Of a DNA stretch of 64,000 bases, positions 55,927 through 64,000 are shown in pieces. The DNA comes from Trichosphaerium sp. ATCC 40318 (Eukaryota; Discosea; Flabellinia; Trichosidae). Both the position numbers and the translations under genes were made by a program. The notes under the pieces are model-generated. The model saw only the letters and a list, made by a program, of their open reading frames with translations. It did not search any database and was not told the origin of the DNA. Where the stretch lies: positions 248,001 through 312,000 of the forward strand of contig JALMLS010000143.1 of assembly GCA_038496445.1 (NCBI GenBank), in the 5' to 3' direction. The stretch's first letter is position 1; every line of letters starts with the position of its first letter.

Positions 55927-57164
55927 ATGGCCTCAGAACACTTTCGATTGTACCAGCAAAACGTGATTTCTTTTTTAATATTATTACTATCAATCTGTTG
56001 CTTTGGCCAACAAAGAGATTCTGGTATTATTTTTGATGATTTTGATACCGATACAGCAACTATACGAATAACAGAAACATCGTTTGAAACAGGTACACAT
56101 GCGAGTGCTTAAATTTTAATTTTCTTTGCTGGGCATTAGAATTCAAGAACGCCCACAATATTCTTTTGCTTATTTTTCGTAACACGTGATAAATTGTCTT
56201 TCATTACTGAATAAACGTTTATCTTTATTGTTTTGCTAACACCAATTTAGCCACTGATTTTATGACCTTTGAAAACTTTGCTAGTGCTTCTTTAGACGTG
56301 AGTGTAGCACTAAGTATGTACACATTATACTACTAAGTTTACTGACAATTTCAAAAAGTGTCGGTACCCGATGGATCAGCAATTGTTTATAGCCGAGGAT
56401 CTGATGTGCGAGTAAAGACCCACGATAACATGGAGATTTGCAGAGCCACATTTGCTAGTGAAAATTACATTGCCGGAAGCTTCGTTAATGACAACACTTT
56501 TTATACATACGATACAGTCAATCGTGTTTTCTTGCGTTTCACGCTTGATATCAATGCTACACCTTGTATTTCTGATCCAGTAGTATCATGTGGCTTTCCT
56601 CAAGATGAACTTTTCGATTGTACATAACACTTTACCTCTTTTTTTTTTACCAGTGTCTAAACACATGTTTTAAACTTTAATACTGTTTGCTAATAGATTT
56701 CATAGTCGATATAGATGGTGATAACTTATATATTTTTCAATCATTTGTGCGTGATGTGGTTAGGAATGCTCCACACTTATACGAAGCAAGCGCATTGTCA
56801 GGATCAAGTTGCACCTTCGTTAGTGATTTGACTACACAATGGGGTGGTGTTGCTATTGAGGAGCCTTTTGACATAGTTGTTGCTGATGGCGCTCCAATAG
56901 TAAGTTCTGGAGTGCGAGCCCGTCTTTATTCTGTTCCATCGGGTACAGCAACGCTTTAACCTTGCTTTGTTTAATATACACTGGTTCTTTCTAAACCAAC
57001 TTATTTCCATAGGTAGTATAGAAAGAACTTTAGGGGCGTCAGCAATTATTGATAATTTTGGAACCACAGAATTGGCTTTTTACCCTGGTTTCACCCCGCC
57101 AGCAACACTAGCACCTGTATATATAACTGGAAGAGAACGTTGTATTCGTAGACTATCTGAATAA
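55927..57164 (+). CDS. Secreted protein of unknown function
   Basis: Five exons or so. Exon 1 begins at 55927 with MASEHFRLYQQNVISFLILL and SICCFGQQ, a signal peptide with cleavage likely after FGQ. Next come FDDFDTDTATIRITETSFET, an exon with DFMTFENFASASLDVSVAL, one with DVRVKTHDNMEICRATFASE and NRVFLRFTLDINATPCISDP, one with DIDGDNLYIFQSFVRDVVRN and SSCTFVSDLTTQWGGVAIEE, and a last with GSIERTLGASAIIDNFGTTE ending RRLSE at 57164. The pieces are beta-rich with paired cysteines and N-glycosylation sites. This suggests a secreted or wall protein. I do not recognise a family. Confidence 0.65.
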
Positions 57165-58239
57165 ATATCATTTAATGCCACTGTTGGCTGAATAATTTAT
57201 AAGTTTGTGTAATAGTTGTAATCTAACAACCAAAAAGTTGATAGCACTTGACCTTACTGCGTATGCATACCTTTGTGTATTGTTTGTAAACATATACAAT
57301 TACAACATAGCGTGGTTGATGAGTCAGCAAGACAACAATTGACATATATAGAGGAGTAGAAAAACGCAAGAAAAAGCTTACACTATTTTCGAAAAACTTC
57401 AATGTTGACGCACTGCATGACATAACACCGAAGCTATCACCAGTTGTACCCTTTCTTGGGGTTTACGTAAAAAAGTAGTATGCACTGTAAAACGTTTGTA
57501 AGCTCTGAAAATCAGCCTCTAAATTACGTGTGCTTGTGTGTAACTGTTCTAGCTAGTCCATGATTGAATAGCGTTTGTTTCTTATAAAAGGTTTTCCGAC
57601 TAAACAACAAATGTGGCCTTGTAGTTAAGTGGTAAAATACTTGATTTGGGTTCAAGTGGCCCTGGTGAAGAGTTAAAAAAAACACAAATCGCATTCCAAA
57701 AAACAGGGCGGCGCAAAACCAAGAAAAAAGTGAGAAGGCACAAAACGCCAGGTCCGTGACACGTGCAAAAAGCGGTCAGAACAAATTGTACAATGAAATA
57801 TCACCACCACCTAAAACTAGAAAACAGACACATAAACACAGCTTACACGTTGTTTTTGGTATACACGAAAAACTTGAACCAGATTTCATATATTGAAGTT
57901 TTACGCATTCCTGGTTTTTCCTGCTGTATGCTATTTATATTGTTGCACATCCCTCCATACTTGTTGCTTCTAGGAAAGGCTTTTACCATGAACGATATTG
58001 GATGTTGAGGTGTTGTTATTACTATCCTAATGGGCAAACTTTTGACTAACTTGTTGGTTTTGTTCTATTTGGGTACGTTTTGAACCGAAATACTAATTTC
58101 CAAAACAAATCTACAGATCTGGCTACCTATCAGTTAGGGAAAAATAATTGCAGTTACAAAAAGAGTACTTATGGCTCTGTAAAGTCACAAACCAGACGCA
58201 AAACAACTCAAGTTGAATGCTAGAATTTTTTTCTTTTAT
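57165..58239. other. Spacer containing the truncated tRNA copy
   Basis: No supported gene. It contains the right arm of the inverted duplication (about 57460-57665). After 57665 the sequence is AT-rich with A-tracts. A plus-strand frame at 57763-58008 overlaps a minus-strand frame and neither is convincing. Confidence 0.45.
57615..57665 (+). pseudogene. Truncated tRNA-Pro copy
   Basis: Identical to the 5' 51 nt of the tRNA-Pro gene (acceptor GGCCTTG, D-arm, anticodon loop TTTGGGT, start of T-arm CTGGT), then diverges into unrelated sequence. It lacks box B and the 3' acceptor strand, so it should not be transcribed or folded as a tRNA. It is part of the inverted duplication. Confidence 0.9.
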
Positions 58240-60660
58240 TTACATTTCCAACTCTTCTTTTATTCTTGTAAGCAAACGTTTGTTGATTTTCTTTTTATCC
58301 AAAAGCTCATAGAATGTCTTACTGAATGTGACACAAAATTGCTTCAGTTCTGGACACTTATACTTCTCTGCAAACTCGTACATATCAGAAACGTTGTTTA
58401 CAGTAATATGCTTATTCAATAAACGCTCACTGCTTGATTTCAAGTGCTCCAGAAGGTATTTGTCTCCTAAAACAGCCAGATCAAGTATACTATCAGTTTC
58501 AAGGTCCTCAGTCACCAATACGCCTGTATAAAGGTATTCCAGCATAACTTTAAATACTGCGTAAGATGAATCTACAATTTTGATTTTATTCTCCACAGCT
58601 TCTTTCATACCTGACCTAACAAAACTTGAGTACTTACGACAGAAATGAAAACCACGTAAAGGAAAGTACTATGCGTAAAGGAATGGTTCATTGAAAATGA
58701 GAAGCACTTGTCTACGCGTACCGCAACATTGTTTTAAATCTCTCACATCGTGCTGCCAGTACGCCTTTATGTACGTGAATCTTCTTATTACCCTCATTAG
58801 GAAAAACAAAGCACATATCACTGAACTCCTTCTTGCCTAACATTCTTCTCATATCGCTATGGAATGTATTAGGCCTTGAGTCCAAGTATGTATCTAGGTG
58901 TTACGTGAGTTAAAACATGTCTAACAACAATATCATTGAGTACCGAAGCTATAGCTTTTTATATCATTAAAACAGTAGTTGTGTATGTTCTTACCACCAA
59001 ATATGTACATTTTACCTAGGTTCAAATCGAATAAGTAATTGAATGTTCTCAAAATTATGTACCATTTGAAACGAATGCAGAATGAAAGTAACGTGGTTCT
59101 ATGCCTTCAGCAGGTAATTTCGCCCATTGACAAGACGCTTTTTAAGAAAAAAACTGAGTTCACAGATAATAGTAAAATCAAGAAGTGACTTTGATTGAAC
59201 GAGAAAGAAATATGCCATACCTAAGTCAAATCGCCAAACATCTTTAAAGTTTATAACATTATCACAACCACCACAAAGAATAATTGAATCTTTTACAAGA
59301 GATGCTGTATGACCCCATCGCTTACTTGGTGGATTACCAAGTGTATAGAGTTTAGACCATGTCCTACTACCTAACAAACCACATTAAGCCAAAAGAAAAG
59401 CGCAAAATTGAAGGTATATAAGTTCGCTAAAACGAAACCTCATAGCACCACTGAACCCATGAACTGGGTTCAAGAGCTATGTAAAGGTATTTCACGTGAT
59501 AAAGTTAACAAGGTTGTTAAGGTGTTGTCAATAAGGACGTACCGAATCTATATTCATACATTTTATTATCTGGCTTCTCTTGTATCCCACCGAAGACATA
59601 CATGGTACCATTATTTACTACTGATATATGGTGAAAAGTTTCAGGTGCTTCACCATGGAATGTAATATTACGCCATTCTCTACTATCTTGAAAAAAAAAA
59701 TAAACAAATAAAAAAAAACGTGGAAAAGTCATCTTTGACTTGTCGTATTACTAGAGAACTTACCAAATCTATACTCATATAAATCATTGCACTTATACCC
59801 AAAATCATCATAACCACCGAAAATATACATACATTTGTTATGTATAACGGCTGTATGACCATAACGATTAGAAGGTGGTTTGCCTGAAAAATTGCCAAGT
59901 TTTTCCCAGCAAAATTCCTCTACGTCAAATGTCAAACAATAATAACAACAAGTAGCAAGTGTAATCACAAGATAAAATATACACGAAGCAAAAGCAAACA
60001 ATAAAAGACACTTGCAAACGTAGGAAAAGCAAGAATAAATTAAAAAAAACGCACGTAGATCAAGCCTGTGCAAGTCGTTCATGTAACCATTACTCTTTCC
60101 ACCAAAGACGTACATACCGCTTTCATATACAGATGCAGTATGAAAGTGTCTCTCTAAACATAAACTCAAAAAAAAACACGTGGAAGGCGTAAAAAAGCCA
60201 AATAAAGTAAAAGAATGAGACCAACTTTTGTGTACGTCAGTTAAAGAAAAAAAACTGTTTCAAACTCACCTGAAGGCGGTTTCCCTCGCACTTTACGTGT
60301 TTCCCATGTCTTGGTAGCTACAAATGGAGTAAGCGCGTGAGATTCTAAATTCCAAGTTGGCGTACCGACGTCAAATACCCATAAGGTGTTATGAAAAGTA
60401 TGGCCATGATCTAAACCGCCCATACAATAGATTTTGCCACGATATGTAACTATCGACTGGCCGTATAGTTCTGGAGGTCCTTAAACGATATGTCAACCGA
60501 TATAACGCAAAAAAACCGGTTTACCATCGCCTTTTGTTTTTGTAAGTTGAAAAGGGTCTAAAACGATAAGAACACGGTCCAAACATTATCGTGGCATACA
60601 TTGAGACGGATGGATGTCCGTTTTCTTTCTAGATCTACTAGGACGCGCCATTGTACTCAT
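58240..60660 (-). CDS. Kelch-repeat protein with C-terminal BTB domain
   Basis: About nine exons. From 60660: MSTMARPSRSRKKTD, then kelch blades: GPPELYGQSIVTYRGKIYCM GGLDHG is split here as VTYRGKIYCMGGLDHG with NTLWVFDVGTPTWNLE; FHTASVYESGMYVFGGKSNG; RYGHTAVIHNKCMYIFGGYD; ETFHHISVVNNGTMYVFGGI; RWGHTASLVKDSIILCGGCD. The BTB begins in the exon at about 58870-58715 (LGKKEFSDMCFVFPNEG and HVHKGVLAARCERFKTML). It is completed from 58608 by MKEAVENKIKIVDSSYAVFK and MLEYLYTG, with a BACK-like helix region after it (HITVNNVSDMYEFAEKYKCP). Kelch-BTB proteins usually serve as substrate adaptors of CUL3 ligases; some amoebal ones regulate signalling. The order kelch then BTB is the reverse of animal KLHL proteins but known from amoebae. 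Confidence 0.85.
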
Positions 60661-60913
60661 GGAATTAACGTGTAGTTCTATTAGGCAAACAGCTATTTGT
60701 GCAAGTCAAACAAACGTCTACTGAGTAAAAACCACCCAAAACGGTTCAATAACTATTTGATGACAGGTCAACGCGACATTTTAAGTGTCACTGCAACATC
60801 AACGAAGTTCATTTCTCTATCGACCTCTTTATTCTGATTGGTACCAGGAAGTATAAAATTGGGCTATTCACAAAACACCACGAAAAAAAAAAAATAAAAA
60901 CGTGATTATCAGT

Positions 60914-62322
60914 CTACACTTTAGCTGCATTTGCTTCCTCAGGCAAGACCTCCGGCAAAGGCTTTGCCTCTTTTTCATGCATGGCTTGTATCTAATAAAA
61001 TGTGGTTAGGTAAAAACACTACTAGTAGATAGATGTACCTTTGTGTAAGTGTAGTAGAACACGCCAAGCTACAGAAAAAAACGAATTTAATAAATGTAAA
61101 AAATAAGATCATAAACAAGGTACCATTGTAAGAGACATCCCAAATATATTCATTCCGTCAATTTGCTGTCCAAATACAAGAAATGAACCAAGAACAACAG
61201 TAACTGATTTAGCTTGTCCAAGAATTTGATATGTCACAGGTGACACATTGCGCAATGTCAAGAAAATTGTGAGATTCACAGAAAACGCGAGCACCCCAGA
61301 TAAACACAAAACAAACTACGTAAAAAACAGTAAGACAACGCTAAATAAATCTGAGTGTATAGTCCAACAGAAAAACATACTATTGCTGTTGGTGTTGGCT
61401 CATAATTCAACAAACCTAAATAAAAACATCAATAAAGCATTTCCGGCTATCTATGTCACTATTTTTAGTTTCGCACCTTCGTCAGAAGAAACATCATCAA
61501 TAGCAGGAATAAATAAAGATTGTGTCACAATACTAATAGGTACAACATAAAGCATAAGTTGTTGACCAGTGACGCCAAGATCTGATTGTTTTTGCCGAAT
61601 CCACTAAAATTTCAAAATAAGCCTCCATTTCGCTTCTGAATTCGTACAATTTGGGCAAAGCATGACGTAAAAACGCATAAACAAGCCATTAATACGCCTA
61701 TGGCGTTTGTTTCTAGATCAGTGTTCCCAGCAACGAAAGCTCCGCCAAGAATAGGAACAACATAGAAAAGTTGCTTAAACTCAAGTTTCCCTTTATAAAA
61801 GAGGAACATAATAACTAGAGTTGCTGGTATAATCGTTACTTTAGAAATCTACAAAAAAAAAAAAGTTAACGTTTGACACGTAGATTATGTTGGAATGCTT
61901 TTGTTGTTGCGAATTATGTCGTACTTGGTAGAATCCGAGCGAATTGAAGCGTATTGATAAATTACAAAAAGGAACCGAAAGCGCATAAGCTACCGCTAGT
62001 ACTATGATTTCCATCACTGGTATTTGTTTGTACTGTCAATGCTCGTTAGCGATTTTTGGTTGTGCTATTTGATGTTTGGTACCTCAAACAGCCCAAAGTA
62101 TACGCAAGACCATAGACCAACGAAGGTGAAAGCAAAATGGACGACAGATAGTGTCGTGCCTAAAAAAGTGCCATGTTAGCCAAAACAGCAACAAAAAGAG
62201 CATTCAGTACCGAATTTAAAGCCGTGCCACTTGAAAAGCATTTTGTTGCAGAATACTATAGACACGGAAGAAAAGTAATTCGCACACATGTAGAAAGTGC
62301 CCCATGAGAAAGGCGTGCTCAT
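60914..62322 (-). CDS. Nucleotide-sugar/triose-phosphate-type transporter (SLC35, DMT superfamily)
   Basis: About six exons. From 62322: MSTPFSWGTFYMCANYFSSV and SIVFCNKMLFKWHGFKF, then GTTLSVVHFAFTFVGLWSCV. Next EIIVLAVAYALSVPFCNLSI, then KVTIIPATLVIMFLFYKGKL, VVPILGGAFVAGNTDLETNA and VLMACLCVFTSCFAQI. Later LMLYVVPISIVTQSLFIPAI and CLSGVLAFSVNLTIFLTLRN, SPVTYQILGQAKSVTVVLGS. The tail (GVFYYTYTKIQAMHEKEAKP) ends AANAAKV. The motifs (NK in helix 1, SPVTYQ, GQ.K......G, YY) fit SLC35E-type members acting in Golgi or endomembranes. The specific substrate is not readable from sequence. The frame is complete with ten predicted helices. Confidence 0.82.
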
Positions 62323-62594
62323 TGTGTGGATTCAATTATAAGATTTTGTTTAAAAACAGTATTTGACCAATCAATGGCTTTCTATACGCCAATACAAGCT
62401 ACCAAATAATTGTCAACGTGGTTGACACAAGCAGACTTATTAAATTGCTTGTTTTTTGCTTACGGTTAGGTTACCTGTTTATTTTTGGTGCTAAAGCTAT
62501 CTGGAATGCTTCTAAAGGTTATTATGACGTTTATGTAGCTTAATACGGTCAGCGTGAATTCTTGTCAAAATTTGGCAATAAACTCGAGGATACC

Positions 62595-64000
62595 ATGTAT
62601 TTGTTGGCGGTGATAGTCGTTACTGCTTTAATCCTCGTAAACCTCCTTTGGATACGCCGTATAAAGGTAACTAGTCTGAAGTTTGTTAAAAACCACTTTA
62701 ATCATATCTACAGATTCGATCAAACGCGCCAGGTGCGTCAAAATAGCTGTAGAAATTAAAAAGTTCGTTGTACAAATACAACTCACGTGAGACGCCAAAA
62801 AAGGCGTTATTAGGCAATTGAATATTGCTTCACGGTGCAGTTTGCTTTCTCAGATACAACGACAGGTGAAACTGCGAAAATTTTTAACTGTCTTCAACAG
62901 GGCCTTTTATTCCAATCGCTTTCTTTGGACCTTTATTTCATGAGTTATTTTTCTGGTGGTATGACTCTGCATCATTTATGACGAAGAGGAAGACTAATTT
63001 TCGTGTAGGTCATACAAAAATGAAGGACCATACGAACTTGCTATGAGATGGACGAAACAGGCAAGTCTCAACTTGATATTTTGGCTATTTTACTTATACA
63101 AACAAAGTATGGTCAAACTTTTCTTGTAAATGGAGCCACACAAGACAGCATGATGATCGTAGCTGACCCTGACTGCATCCGTCACATACTAAAGGACAAC
63201 TTCAAGAATTACATCAAAGGTAGTAATTTTTTGGCTTAGATCGTCATGATTACTTGATTAATTGATGTTGATCAAGGTCATCATTTCACATCTTCTATGA
63301 AAATATTCCTTGGTGAGGGTATATTCAACGTTAATCATGGTCTATGGCGTCAACAGCGCAAGACAGCAAGTCACTTATTCAAAACAAGAGAAATTCGAAA
63401 AATGTTTGAAATCTTTCATCAAAATGGAAACAAGGTAGACTATCTCGCAATGTGCACCTCACTAAATATTATACTTGAATAGGTTATGGCCATTCTAGAT
63501 AAGAGTGCTACAAGTGCTGAAACGGTCAATATTTCAGAATTGTTGTCTCGCTTCACTTTAGACTCCATAGGCGAAATTGCATTTGGTGTCCAATTGGTAA
63601 CAATCGTAGTACCTTTGTTTTTGTTTAATGATGTATTTCTAGGATAGCTTAAAACCAGGTACACTGCCAAACTTTGCTGTAGCTTTCAACGAAGCGACCA
63701 GGCTATGTGGAGAGTTATGGGTATCTCCTGTATTTATGGTATGAAATATTGAAAGTAACTTTGGCATTCATACAATCTTTTTCAGATGACAGGAACAGGA
63801 TGGTTGTCCGATTATTTGGTACCAGAAGTTCCAATAATAAAGAAGCACATGGCTGTACTTGATCAAACAGTATATAGAATTATTGAAGAGCGTAAACACG
63901 CTAAAGATATTGATCAACGAAGTGTGAGTTTTTTCGTTTGAAGGATCCCTCTAAAACCACGTGATAATACCAATAATATTTTCGCGGATGTTTATTGGTA
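62595..64000 (+). CDS. Cytochrome P450 (CYP4/CYP86-like), 5' part
   Basis: A plus-strand gene running off the window. The start at 62595 gives an N-terminal membrane anchor (MYLLAVIVVTALILVNLLWI). Exons follow: GPFIPIAFFGPLFHELFFWW; SQLDILAILLIQTKYGQTFL; MMIVADPDCIRHILKDNFKN; IFLGEGIFNVNHGLWRQQRK then TASHLFKTREIRKMF; LLSRFTLDSIGEIAFGVQL; LKPGTLPNFAVAFNEATRLC; MTGTGWLSDYLVPEVPIIKK. The GIFNV...W..QRK..S..F (C-helix WxxxR) and the T-L-D-S-I-G-x-I-A-F-G motif are typical of fatty-acid omega-hydroxylase clans. The I-helix, ExxR and heme-cysteine regions lie beyond the end, so completeness cannot be judged. Confidence 0.88.

Noticed and set aside
56804-57067. An 87-codon minus-strand frame
   Set aside because: Crosses exons and an intron of the secreted-protein gene on the plus strand and has no domain.
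1-64000. CRISPR arrays, rRNA genes, bacterial operons or prophage
   Set aside because: No regularly spaced direct repeats, no rRNA-like conserved stretches, and pervasive spliceosomal introns. The iterated blocks present are LRR or MORN_2 coding repeats.

Overview
This is nuclear DNA of an intron-rich unicellular eukaryote. Almost every gene is split by short introns (about 40-110 nt) with GT..AG borders and a frequent GTACG or GTAAG donor. Base composition is AT-rich, genes sit on both strands with short spacers, and there are no operons, ribosome-binding sites or CRISPR arrays. The gene content (S53 sedolisins, SLC11 and SLC35 transporters, CLU protein, RBX-type RING protein, kelch-BTB, F-box families, CYP4/86-like P450) fits a free-living, probably amoeboid, protist. 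I cannot name the species. All gene models are read by eye and splice sites are approximate.

Layout. 0.9-3.5 kb: two F-box-like/MORN_2 (YwqK-like) repeat proteins. 3.8-8.5 kb: an Nramp metal transporter and a short-chain dehydrogenase, both on the minus strand. 8.7-13.6 kb: a large plus-strand protein with a basic, SP-rich N-terminus and several ubiquitin-like/RBD-like units. 14-20 kb: a small hypothetical, a frameshifted F-box/LRR gene, a 367-bp MITE with perfect inverted ends, and inorganic pyrophosphatase. 21.3-30.5 kb: an F-box protein with a beta-sandwich-like C-terminus, a linker histone H1 that reads on into a WWE domain, a conserved family also recalled from plants and giant viruses, a CLU protein carrying a GRF zinc finger, and an RBX1/2-like RING protein. 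30.9-32.2 kb: a 2-oxoglutarate oxygenase.

33.7-51.1 kb is a large, rearranged inverted repeat. Its arms each hold a complete S53 peptidase gene in opposite orientation. The left arm carries a 639-bp TTAA-flanked element that is absent from the right arm, so filled and empty sites can be compared. Between the arms lie decaying copies of LRR, membrane-protein, FAD-oxidase and MORN_2 genes in mixed orientations.

51-58 kb is gene-poor. It holds a tRNA-Pro(TGG) gene, a truncated inverted copy of it, and one secreted protein of unknown function. 58.2-64 kb holds a kelch-BTB protein, an SLC35-like transporter and the 5' part of a cytochrome P450.

The most noteworthy items are the H1-WWE fusion, the CLU-GRF fusion, the inverted repeat with its dated insertion, the tandem ubiquitin-like protein, a strong excess of the palindrome CACGTG (about 50 by hand count), and a dispersed repeat built from short self-complementary units.
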